From a gamma proteobacterium symbiont of Taylorina sp. (lineage in GTDB: Bacteria; Pseudomonadota; Gammaproteobacteria; GRL18), in assembly GCA_025655455.1 (NCBI GenBank), contig JAHXIV010000070.1, forward strand, positions 1 to 56,335: a stretch of 56,335 bases of DNA, written 5' to 3'. This document shows positions 39,954-47,565 of the stretch, piece after piece (position 1 is the first letter of the stretch; every line of letters starts with the position of its first letter). The notes below the pieces were generated by a model. That model searched no databases, had not been told where the DNA came from, and was given only the letters and a program-made list of their open reading frames with translations. The position numbers and the translations under genes are program-made.

Positions 39954-42382
39954 AATTTAATCGAACACTCTTTATAACAATTATTGTCTCGCTCTTTATC
40001 CCGATTACTTCGTCCAAGGCAGTTTTTGCAGATGATAAAACGGAAGTTGAACAGGCAGGTGAACTGTATGAAAAATCACTCTCAGAACTTCTTGATGTAG
40101 AAACTGAATTAAAGGCCGAGGTTGGATCTCGAAGTGGAGATAGAGATCTGCTGGCATCTGATGTGCCTATTGATGTGGTTACAGCAGAGCAGATGCGTCA
40201 GACAGGATTTACCGAGCTGAGTAAAATTCTGCAGCGTTTTATTCCAGGGTTTAACTTTCCAAGACCATCTATTACAGATGGAACCGATCATGTCCGTCCA
40301 TTTACTTTAAGAGGCATGAATCCTGATCAGGTATTAGTTCTGATTAATGGTAAGCGTTTGCATCAGAGTTCATTAATGAATATAAATGGTACTATTGGAC
40401 GCGGCACTTCAGGTGTTGATTTGAATACCATTCCCATTGCATCAATTGAACGGGTTGAAGTACTCAGAGATGGAGCTGCTGCGCAATATGGTTCTGATGC
40501 CATTGCAGGTGTTATTAATATTATTTTAAAAGGTTTTGGTCATAAGAATGAAATAACAGCGACTTATGGCGAAACAAAAGAAGGTGATGGTGAAGTGAAA
40601 CAAACTGATCTGTTTTACTCAATGCCATTAAATTATGACGGCTTTATTAATATTAGTGCTGAATACAGAGATCGTGGTGAAACCAACAGGGCGGGTGTGG
40701 ATAGCAGGGATCAATATCCTTCAGGAGATCCAAGAAATGATTATGATGCGCCCTTAAACCATCATTACGGTGATGCTGATACACAGGATGGACTGTTATC
40801 AATTAATAGTGAAGTGATAACTGAAAATGGTGTTACATTTTATCTGCATGCTTTGTATGATAATCGAGACAGTGAAGCCGGTGCTTTTTTTCGGCGACCA
40901 GTGGATAATAGAAATAATACTAATATTTATCCAGATGGATTTTTACCCATGATTGTTGCTGATATTGAAGATTATTCTTTTAGTACAGGTTCTAAAGGCA
41001 TTTTAAGTAATAATATCAAATGGGATCTAAGCTATACCTATGGTTATAATGAATATGAATTTGGTGTAGAGAATTCACACAATGACTCTTTGGGGGATGA
41101 TTCTCCTACTTCATTTGATAGCGGGGAAACCAGGTATAAACAACAAATTGTAAACCTGGATCTGGCAAAGAAAATAAAAAACTGGGATATAGCTGGCGGT
41201 CTGGAATTTCGAAATGAAAATTATCAAATTCATCAGGGAGAAGAGGCATCTTATATTCTTGGAGATGTGAGTAATAATGCAGGTGCACAGGGATTTCCTG
41301 GTTTTCAGCCGAATAATGAGGTTGATGAAAGTAGAGACAATATTGCAGCCTATGTTGATACTAAATATCATTTAAGTAACGATGTGGACATTGGTCTGGC
41401 GGCACGCTATGAGGATTATAGTGACTTTGGGTCAACTTTTGATGGTAAATTATCACTATCGTATAGGCCTGTGTCAACACTAATGTTGAGAACCAGTGCC
41501 AGCAGCGGTTTTAGAGCTCCTTCTCTATCACAATCCTATTACACCGCAACTACTACGGGGCTTTCAGGAGATACACTGTATCAAACCGGAACTTTTTCAG
41601 TGAATGAACCGGTTGCCATTGCCTTAGGTGCAGTTGATTTAGAGCCAGAAGAATCAACACACTTCACCGCAGGTTTTGTTTATCAACCTGCCTCAGAGCT
41701 TTCCTTCTCCATGGATTACTTTTACACAGAGATTGACGATCGTATTATGTTAACGGGCAATATTAAGGAAACTATCTCCCCTGAAGTAAAAGCCATTTTA
41801 AATGCTAATGGTGTAGGAAGCGCTCGTTACTTTACTAATGCTATCAGTACCAAAACAGAGGGAATTGATCTGCGTTTAAATTATAAATATCAGTTCAGCA
41901 ATAAAAGCATTATAAAAACGGGAATGTCCTATCACTATAATCACACCGATGTAACAGGTGTGAACACAGCACCTTCAATTTTAGGAGCCAATGGACAAAG
42001 CCTTTTAGTGAATGAGGTGACGATAACTACACTTGAAGATGGTCAGCCAAAAGAGAATATTAAAATATATACACAGTATTTGTATAAAAACTATACTGTG
42101 GTGGTTAATGTGAACAAGTTTGGCAGTTATAAAAGTGTTTTTGGTACAACCTCGTATGACTTTGATTCAAAATGGACCACAGATCTTGATTTATCCTATC
42201 AGCTGAATGATAAATTCAATATTGCTGTCGGTGCGCAAAATATCTTTAATGAATATCCGGATAAATGGGGTGAAACTTCCAGCAGTATTGTCGGGCATGA
42301 TAAGATCCTTCAATACTCGCAATATTCACCCTTTGGTTATAATGGTGCATTTTATTATTTTAGAGTGGGGTTGGCTTTTTAA
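39950..42382 (+). CDS. TonB-dependent outer-membrane receptor
   Basis: 810 aa. Signal peptide (FNRTLFITIIVSLFIPITSSKAVFA), plug domain (VPIDVVTAEQMRQTGFTELS, VRPFTLRGMNPDQVLVLING, IERVEVLRDGAAAQYGSDAIAGVINIIL) and a 22-strand barrel ending in aromatic YYFRVGLAF. The substrate cannot be read from sequence. It shares an operon with a diguanylate cyclase and a YfiR-like inhibitor, linking uptake or sensing at the outer membrane to c-di-GMP, as in some other gammaproteobacteria. The TonB box is not clear; ETELKAEVGSRSGDRDLLA precedes the plug. Confidence 0.92.
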   Translation: MKFNRTLFITIIVSLFIPITSSKAVFADDKTEVEQAGELYEKSLSELLDVETELKAEVGSRSGDRDLLASDVPIDVVTAEQMRQTGFTELSKILQRFIPGFNFPRPSITDGTDHVRPFTLRGMNPDQVLVLINGKRLHQSSLMNINGTIGRGTSGVDLNTIPIASIERVEVLRDGAAAQYGSDAIAGVINIILKGFGHKNEITATYGETKEGDGEVKQTDLFYSMPLNYDGFINISAEYRDRGETNRAGVDSRDQYPSGDPRNDYDAPLNHHYGDADTQDGLLSINSEVITENGVTFYLHALYDNRDSEAGAFFRRPVDNRNNTNIYPDGFLPMIVADIEDYSFSTGSKGILSNNIKWDLSYTYGYNEYEFGVENSHNDSLGDDSPTSFDSGETRYKQQIVNLDLAKKIKNWDIAGGLEFRNENYQIHQGEEASYILGDVSNNAGAQGFPGFQPNNEVDESRDNIAAYVDTKYHLSNDVDIGLAARYEDYSDFGSTFDGKLSLSYRPVSTLMLRTSASSGFRAPSLSQSYYTATTTGLSGDTLYQTGTFSVNEPVAIALGAVDLEPEESTHFTAGFVYQPASELSFSMDYFYTEIDDRIMLTGNIKETISPEVKAILNANGVGSARYFTNAISTKTEGIDLRLNYKYQFSNKSIIKTGMSYHYNHTDVTGVNTAPSILGANGQSLLVNEVTITTLEDGQPKENIKIYTQYLYKNYTVVVNVNKFGSYKSVFGTTSYDFDSKWTTDLDLSYQLNDKFNIAVGAQNIFNEYPDKWGETSSSIVGHDKILQYSQYSPFGYNGAFYYFRVGLAF

Positions 42383-42473
42383 TCTGGTTTCTAAAATAAT
42401 AGTAGATCCTGAAAAAATTTAAGTGGTTATGTGTGGTGGATTATGTTAACAGACATCCAGGGTCACTAAAATA

Positions 42474-42495
42474 TGGCGAAGAGGGGGGATTCGAA
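42474..42495 (-). repeat. att-like copy 1 of the tRNA-Ser 3' end
   Basis: TGGCGAAGAGGGGGGATTCG plus AA matches the CCA end and T-arm of tRNA-Ser(GGA) at 54714, with six rather than seven G. It is the left boundary of the island, 92 bp past the TonB-receptor stop. Directly inside lies a fragment of the antitoxin gene found intact at 50189-50389. Confidence 0.8.
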
Positions 42496-42541
42496 AACAC
42501 CCTGTGCTTTTATTTCTGTATCTTTAATCATACTGAAACCT
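42495..42541 (-). pseudogene. Antitoxin gene start plus PIN-toxin tail, remnant
   Basis: From ATG 42529-42531 the minus strand reads MIKDTEIKAQGV, matching MITDTEIKAQGV of the intact antitoxin at 50189-50389, then runs into the att copy at 42495. Just before the ATG are the last codons of the PIN gene (VSV-stop, overlapping as in the intact pair). The same toxin-antitoxin pair once lay here and was lost by recombination at the att site. Confidence 0.75.
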
Positions 42542-42542
42542 T

Positions 42543-42740
42543 CTAATTACTAATAGCAAGTGGTGTTACACATAATCTTTTTCTTTTAATTAAAAGTATC
42601 AATAAACATATAAACATACCTATAAACATTCTTGAAGCTACAGCAAAGTTAAAGCTAGAACCTAGCGTCGACCACTGAATAGCCAGTGGTGTTGTCGACC
42701 AGATAGCGACGACAGTAATAAATACAATAATATTGTGCAT
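42543..42740 (-). pseudogene. EamA/DMT-family transporter, N-terminal remnant
   Basis: 65 codons: MHNIIVFITVVAIWSTTPLA, IQWSTLGSSFNFAVASRMF, then a basic segment and stop. This is the first two membrane helices of a drug/metabolite transporter, including the typical IWSTTPLAIQWS and ASRMFIG words. The remaining eight helices are gone. The frame ends where the antitoxin/PIN remnant begins, marking a recombination joint near 42542. Confidence 0.7.
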
Positions 42741-42788
42741 AGGTTTAAAATGGCAATAGTTGGATTTGGTATTATTATTCAGATAGGC

Positions 42789-42944
42789 TCAATCACACTG
42801 AATAGATACAATAATTTTATCTTTAGAAATTTCATCAAATACTTCTTCCAAATCATATCTAACTTCACTGATTAATTCTATAATCTCATCTGAAACTTTT
42901 GCCTGAATTACTAAGTTATGAATAATGAGTATTGTTGCTTTCAT
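42789..42944 (-). CDS. Small acidic protein of unknown function (51 aa)
   Basis: ATG at 42942-42944, stop at 42789: MKATILIIHNLVIQAKVSDE followed by IIELISEVRYDLEEVFDEIS and a short tail. It begins 18 bp after the cold-shock-like gene on the same strand, so they may be co-transcribed. The helical acidic character suggests a small regulator or an antitoxin-like partner, but I recognise no family. Confidence 0.3.
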   Translation of the reverse strand: MKATILIIHNLVIQAKVSDEIIELISEVRYDLEEVFDEISKDKIIVSIQCD

Positions 42945-42962
42945 TTGTTCTAAACCAAAGCC

Positions 42963-43220
42963 TTATGTCATCACACCAAAAGGGTATGTTCTGGAACCAC
43001 GTTGTTTATTCTGTATTTTATTTTTTTTAGGTAAAAGACTGACCTTTTTAGCAATTAACCCCTGGTCATCAATATGGCACTCAAATTCTACGATTGAACG
43101 AACCTTTAAATAAGAACATTTAATAAGTTCTGCTTTTCGCACCATAATATCTGGACCTGTCCCATTTTCAAGAAAACCGTAGCCCTTGTCTTGAAACCAT
43201 TTTTTAACTAGTGTTTGCAA
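42963..43220 (-). CDS. Cold-shock-domain (CspA-like) protein
   Basis: 85 aa. The first about 65 residues form an OB-fold cold-shock domain: VKKWFQDKGYGFLENGTGPD (with KGYGF as the RNP1 aromatic site), IMVRKAELIKCSYLKVRSIVEFECH, then AKKVSLL. A basic C-terminal tail follows (KKNKIQNKQRGSRTYPFGVM). RNP2 (usually VFVH) is IMVR, so it is divergent. Likely a single-stranded nucleic-acid binding protein, island cargo. Confidence 0.75.
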   Translation of the reverse strand: MQTLVKKWFQDKGYGFLENGTGPDIMVRKAELIKCSYLKVRSIVEFECHIDDQGLIAKKVSLLPKKNKIQNKQRGSRTYPFGVMT

Positions 43221-43421
43221 TTATTCACCTCTGATTTTTATACTCTAAGTAACTTAACAATTCCACCATCATTATGTAGGAATTTATGTTATTAGGTAGA
43301 GTTGCTATTTATTACTCTACTTTATCCTGTGCCACACATGATGATGGCCAAATTCAAGTTTGACTGATAGCTCTTATATTCAACAATTTGAATCTGTTTG
43401 AGCCAGACTTCATCAAATAAT

Positions 43422-43952
43422 TTAATCTAACTGCTTTATTTTTCTTGCTGGATTGCCTACATAAAGACAATTATTATCACAATTATGAGTGACGATACTG
43501 CCAGCACCTATAGTTGTACCTGACTTTATTGTTACTCCTGGTAAGACAATAACTCCTGATCCTAACCAAACATTGTTTTCAATTGTCACATCACTGGCAA
43601 AATTGGCTTTTTTTAAACGTTCCTTAGGTGAAAGAGCATGATTGATTGTTAATATTTGTACACCAGAACCAATAAGACAATCATCTCCAATGGTAATTAA
43701 TCCGCCATCCAACATTGTGCAGTTAATATTCATATAGACACGATCACCCAGTGAAATTTTATCACCATAATCACAATAAAATCCTGATTCTATAAAAACA
43801 CCCTCTCCAACTTTTCTAAACAAACTTTTTAAACGCTTAAGATTTCCTTTGGATGGACTACGAGAATATTGACGACACATTTCATGCACTTTATTTCTGC
43901 GTTGAACATATTCTACTGTCAGACTGTTAAATTTTTGAAATTTATTTGGCAT
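43422..43952 (-). CDS. Sugar O-acetyltransferase, left-handed beta-helix family
   Basis: 176 aa of the maltose/galactoside acetyltransferase group. Hexapeptide repeats run through SLGDRVYMNINCTMLDGGLI, IGDDCLIGSGVQILT, then the catalytic-His strand INHALSPKERLK, VTIENNVWLGSGVIVLPGV, IKSGTTIGAGSIVTHN and the end YVGNPARKIKQLD. It transfers acetyl from acetyl-CoA to a sugar hydroxyl; substrate unknown. The N-terminal maltose-acetyltransferase helical region (VHEMCRQYSRSPSKG) is short. Intact, monocistronic. Confidence 0.85.
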   Translation of the reverse strand: MPNKFQKFNSLTVEYVQRRNKVHEMCRQYSRSPSKGNLKRLKSLFRKVGEGVFIESGFYCDYGDKISLGDRVYMNINCTMLDGGLITIGDDCLIGSGVQILTINHALSPKERLKKANFASDVTIENNVWLGSGVIVLPGVTIKSGTTIGAGSIVTHNCDNNCLYVGNPARKIKQLD

Positions 43953-43969
43953 TTACATCAGTTCTTATA

Positions 43970-44110
43970 ATTAAAGTAAATTTCTTGGTTTGCCTTGTTT
44001 AAATTCTTGAATATTATCAGCCAATTGATCGTTGACGTGATTACTGACTGGCCCAAGCAATGTGGGGTGTTATAATCAGATTTTTTAAGCCACTATTGAG
44101 CAATGGATGG
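43970..44110 (-). pseudogene. D-2-hydroxyacid dehydrogenase, C-terminal remnant
   Basis: Minus-strand reading gives PLLNSGLKNLIITPHIAWAS followed by Q and a stop, then after a frame change DQLADNIQEFKQGKPRNL. Together they are the C-terminal catalytic-His segment (TPHIAWAS) and last helix of a glycerate/hydroxypyruvate reductase-type enzyme. No more of the gene is present. Confidence 0.75.
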
Positions 44111-44227
44111 ATCATCATATGGGTCAGCCTTTGACCCACTAAATGACTGCTACCTTGTATATTAATATTAGTGCTGCTCTGTTTATCATAGTTGCTGCCG
44201 TGTTAAATTATTGTGAACTTATATCAT

Positions 44228-44773
44228 TTAAATTTCATAGGTAGATGTAACAAAACCATTTGGATAAGATTTAGTTTCAATATGTGTTAGTTTTATATCT
44301 TGCCTGATTTTGCCAAATAGAGGCAGGCCTTCACCTAATAGTACAGGTATTGTTGTGATAGTAATATCTGTTACAAGACCATTGTTAATAAAGGACTGAA
44401 TTGTTTTACCACCATCAATGTATAAACTTTCACAGCCATCAATTTCAAGTTGTTTTACTAACTCAGTGAGAGATCCAGAATAGAGTTCAAATTTATCTAC
44501 ATGCTGGGCTGGTACTTCCACTAATGTGCTGCTCAATACTACGACTCGTTTGTTTTCATATGGCCATTCTGGAAAATCTATAATTTTTTCCATGCTGTTT
44601 CTGCCCATGATCAGACAATCTATGGAATCGTAAAATTCCTGATAACCATAGTCTTCTGAGCTATCTTGTTCATCAACTGCTATTAACCAGTCAATACTAC
44701 CATTCGTTCTAGCAATGAATCCATCCAGACTGGTTGCAATAAAAACAGATACTTTCATTGCCTTCTCATTTTG
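44228..44773 (-). CDS. Dihydrofolate-reductase-fold (RibD C-terminal) protein
   Basis: The frame opens at 44785; MKVSVFIATSLDGFIAR begins a few codons in, and the chain has about 180 aa. Family motifs are VSVFIATSLDGFIARTNGSIDWL, the FYDSIDCLIMGRNSMEKI nucleotide-site region, KRVVVLSS, SLYIDGGKTIQSFI and TIPVLLGEGLPLFG. These YwjB/YyaP-like proteins resemble the reductase domain of RibD; the substrate is usually unknown. Either ATG in MIMNQNEKAMKV could start translation; an N-terminal choice does not affect the domain. Adjacent to yjdM in the same direction. Confidence 0.8.
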   Translation of the reverse strand, partial: QNEKAMKVSVFIATSLDGFIARTNGSIDWLIAVDEQDSSEDYGYQEFYDSIDCLIMGRNSMEKIIDFPEWPYENKRVVVLSSTLVEVPAQHVDKFELYSGSLTELVKQLEIDGCESLYIDGGKTIQSFINNGLVTDITITTIPVLLGEGLPLFGKIRQDIKLTHIETKSYPNGFVTSTYEI

Positions 44774-44788
44774 ATTCATAATCAAGTA

Positions 44789-45127
44789 TTACACCTTCTT
44801 CACAAACTGAGACTTCAGCTTCATAGCACCAATACCATCAACTTTACAGTCTATATCGTGGACGCCTTCAACAAGACGAATGTTTTTGACTTTGGTACCC
44901 ACTTTAATGACAGAAGAAGAGCCTTTAACTTTTAAATCTTTAATAACACTGACAGTGTCACCATCGTTTAATATATTACCATTAGAATCTTTGATAACTT
45001 GTGTATCATTGTCCTCTTGATCTGAATCTTTACCCCACTCATGGGCGCACTCAGGACAAACATACAAAGCACCATCTTCGTAGGTGTATTCTGAACCACA
45101 TTCAGGGCAGCATGGCAGGTCACTCAT
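44789..45127 (-). CDS. yjdM: YjdM/PhnA-type zinc-ribbon protein
   Basis: 112 aa. N-terminal zinc ribbon [26 protein letters not shown] split over two Cys pairs, then the conserved all-beta domain: [59 protein letters not shown] and [10 protein letters not shown]. The family was named for phosphonate use, but it is widespread and its role is unclear. It lies 3 bp upstream of the DHFR-like gene, so probably one transcript. Confidence 0.92.
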   Translation of the reverse strand: MSDLPCCPECGSEYTYEDGALYVCPECAHEWGKDSDQEDNDTQVIKDSNGNILNDGDTVSVIKDLKVKGSSSVIKVGTKVKNIRLVEGVHDIDCKVDGIGAMKLKSQFVKKV

Positions 45128-45239
45128 CTTTTTATCCTGTGTTATTGTCTTCAGTCTTGGTATTAAAGGTAGATGATAGAATTATGATATTATACCTGAT
45201 AAAGAAATTTACGACATACAGATACGGAAAATGACTTGT

Positions 45240-45344
45240 CTATGAAGGATAAAACAACAACAGTATTACCGATTGCACAAATAGGGATGACACATCATTG
45301 TCTTTTAACTCATTATCTAAAGGTTTTCTAACTTCTATTTTCAT
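45240..45344 (-). pseudogene. Cupin gene 5' remnant
   Basis: ATG at 45342-45344 starts MKIEVRKPLDNELKDNDVSS, matching the beginning of the intact cupin MKIEVRKPQDNELDDSG at 51376-51642, then diverges and stops. The DNA match continues through the gap into the HEPN fragment, so it is part of a block duplicated from, or shared with, 51597-51945. Confidence 0.75.
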
Positions 45345-45380
45345 CTCTTTATAAAATCCTATTTAATTTTTGACACAAAA

Positions 45381-45645
45381 TTACTTTAAAAGTTCATGCT
45401 TATTGTCTTTAATCCAGAGATGGACATCATGAAATAAATTCTCTGCATAACTCACACATTCGTCAACTGCACTTGCTGGAACTATATCACCTGAATAATC
45501 TGCCACATTTCTTTGTTTTCTCAGAGCATCGAGGACAATTACTGTCTGTTTATCCAAATCAATTGTTTGACTCAGCAATTGTATCATCGTCATATGATGA
45601 CCTGGTTTACTGGTTAAGGTTCTATAACCATTTGCCTGTAAAGTT
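45381..45645 (-). pseudogene. HEPN-domain toxin, 5'-truncated duplicate
   Basis: From LQANGYRTLTSKPGHHMTMI to the end this copy matches the HEPN protein at 51679-52119 nearly residue for residue (one change near the C-terminus, H for P). Upstream of about 45645 the similarity stops and the N-terminal about 60 residues are replaced by unrelated sequence, although a frame remains open to 45680. It lacks a credible start and its MNT antitoxin, so it is probably inactive. Confidence 0.75.
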
Positions 45646-45748
45646 ATCTTAATTAGTATTATTAGATTGGCTCCCAACACCCTTTAGGAACCAACTGGGT
45701 AATTTCATTTTTTTGCTTTCCATAAACCAATAACTTTTTCTGTTCTGC

Positions 45749-46786
45749 TTATGGTGCTGGATTAAAGAACTGCAACTGTATCTTTTGCACTTCTATTTCA
45801 AGCTCCTCACTCCATTGGATATTATAGGCTGCGATATTTTCCTTAAGCTGCTCCATTTTTGTTGCGCCAATAATGGTGCTAGCTGTAAACCAACGTGAAT
45901 AAACAAACCCAAGAGCTAATTCAGCTGGGCTTAAGTGAAATTTTTCTGCCAATTCCACATAAGCTGCAACAGCTTTAGGCACATTAGGTTTATTGTATCG
46001 CTGAGCAAAACCATCAAATAATGTCACCCGTCCTTTTACACTGGGATTATTATGGTATTTACCACTCAGATAACCAAAAGCTAAGGGGGAATATGGATTC
46101 AAACTAATATTTTCTCGGTGACAAAATTCTAATAATGCCATCTCATAAGTTCGGTTAAGCAAACTATAGGCATTTTGAATACTGACAATTCGGGGTAAAT
46201 TAAACTCACGTGCAATATTTAAAAATTGCATTACTCCCCAGGGCCACTCATTAGACAAACCAATATAGCGAATTTTTCGCTCTTCAACTAACTCAGCCAA
46301 TGCCTCCAGAGTCTCTTTAATTGGTGTAAAATCACGCTCCTCATCAGGATTGTAAATATATTGACCAAACATCGGAGTATTACGTTCTGGCCAGTGTAGT
46401 TGATAGAGATCAATATAATCTGTTTGTAAACGTTTTAATGAAGCATCTAACGCAATACGGATATTGTTACGATTAAATTGATGTTGCCCATTACGTACCC
46501 AGGACATTCCACGTCCCGCTCCCGTCATTTTAGTGGCAATAACTAAGGATTCTCTATTTTGTTTTGTAAGCCAGCTACCCACCATTTGTTCTGTTCTATG
46601 AACAGTTTCAGCACAGGGAGGCACGGGGTACATCTCTGCAGTATCAATAAAATTAATACCACTCTCAAGAGCATAATCAAGCTGCTGATGAGCTTGAGAT
46701 TCATCATTTTGTTGCCCAAAAGTCATAGTACCCAAACAAATTTCAGAAACCTTAAGTTGGCTATCTGCCAAAGGTATATATTTCAT
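45749..46786 (-). CDS. Aldo/keto reductase, Tas-like
   Basis: 345 aa NADP(H)-dependent oxidoreductase. Catalytic tetrad: Asp and Tyr in FIDTAEMYPVPP, Lys in LVIATKMTGAG and His in YQLHWPERN. NADPH-site segments are IRYIGLSNEWPWGVMQF, SLNPYSPLAFGYLSGKY and STIIGATKMEQLKENI. The inserts around PVPPCAETVHRTEQ and ERNTPMFGQYIYNPDEE are those of the Tas subgroup. Substrate unknown. Apparently intact island cargo with its own ATG at 46784-46786. Confidence 0.9.
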   Translation of the reverse strand: MKYIPLADSQLKVSEICLGTMTFGQQNDESQAHQQLDYALESGINFIDTAEMYPVPPCAETVHRTEQMVGSWLTKQNRESLVIATKMTGAGRGMSWVRNGQHQFNRNNIRIALDASLKRLQTDYIDLYQLHWPERNTPMFGQYIYNPDEERDFTPIKETLEALAELVEERKIRYIGLSNEWPWGVMQFLNIAREFNLPRIVSIQNAYSLLNRTYEMALLEFCHRENISLNPYSPLAFGYLSGKYHNNPSVKGRVTLFDGFAQRYNKPNVPKAVAAYVELAEKFHLSPAELALGFVYSRWFTASTIIGATKMEQLKENIAAYNIQWSEELEIEVQKIQLQFFNPAP

Positions 46787-46965
46787 GCATTACTCCAAAA
46801 TAGAGCACTATAAACAGTTATCTCAACATTTTTTATAAACTTTCCAGATTTTTTTGTTTTTATAACATATTTAGTTATGCTGAATCCATTAGTTGTATGT
46901 ATAAAATTGAATTATTATAATAATATCAACTAAAAACATATATAAAAATTATCAAGGAATCCACC

Positions 46966-47064
46966 ATGTCTGTACTTTTAGAATTTTCCATGTTCCCAAC
47001 CGATAAAGGGGAAAGTGTCAGTGCATATATAAGTAAGGTAACTAAAATGATACAGAATTTATAG
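46966..47064 (+). pseudogene. Thiamine-binding (MTH1187/YqgV family) protein, N-terminal remnant
   Basis: ATG at 46966 with AAGGA upstream encodes MSVLLEFSMFPTDKGESVSA then YISKVTKMIQNL and a stop. This is the first strand and helix of the small MTH1187-type protein of about 100 aa. The rest is replaced by sequence of an IS4-like transposase running the other way, so an insertion or deletion cut the gene. Confidence 0.7.
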
Positions 47065-47215
47065 CAACAGGACTATCATCAATAATCTGAAAAAAACGAC
47101 TGAGTTCACTTTGAATGGAGCTGTTCACCATATTGGGCATAAAGCTAATTAAACGAGGAAATGTAAGTGAACGATTTCGGGTAAAATCTTTTTCAGATTT
47201 ACGATGTTATGACAG
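47065..47215 (-). pseudogene. IS4-family transposase, N-terminal fragment
   Basis: The minus strand reads RKSEKDFTRNRSLTFPRLIS then FMPNMVNSSIQSELSRFFQI and IDDSPVA. This matches the N-terminal region of IS4-type transposases (DFTRxRxLxFPxLxxFMxNM). The catalytic DDE part is missing and the frame is broken further upstream. It joins directly to the thiamine-binding remnant at about 47060. Confidence 0.7.
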
Positions 47216-47565
47216 AAAGTCTGTTGAAAATAATTGGCTGATTAAATTTTGTACAATTTGGGTCAAATAATGAACCGTTTATTGTCCCGTTTGAAAAATT
47301 CATTAATTTACTCCCTAATAATATTGTTTTTGAGTAGGAATATATTAACATAAAAGTGATAAATAATAAACGCTTAGTCTTAAGTTAATGGCATTGATCG
47401 TCCCTTAACGGCAGGTCATCCTAATTCATTTCGAGTTAATACTAATCCAATAAGCAGCAACTCGAAAAATTGAGTATTAAAAATATTTTTTCATATTACA
47501 CGGTATAATTTCCCATTAAATCGTTGTATTCAGGCTGAAAGTCCGATTGATTCAAAAATCATTGG
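47216..47565. other. Non-coding gap after the IS4 remnant
   Basis: About 350 bp without a convincing gene. Beyond the first about 70 bp, which may be further decayed transposase sequence (minus strand VHYLTQIVQNLISQLF), I see only AT-rich DNA with no clear hairpin terminator for the chemotaxis gene ending at 47566. Confidence 0.4.

Noticed and set aside
45001..45234. 77-aa plus-strand frame over yjdM
   Set aside because: Opposite-strand shadow of the zinc-ribbon gene.
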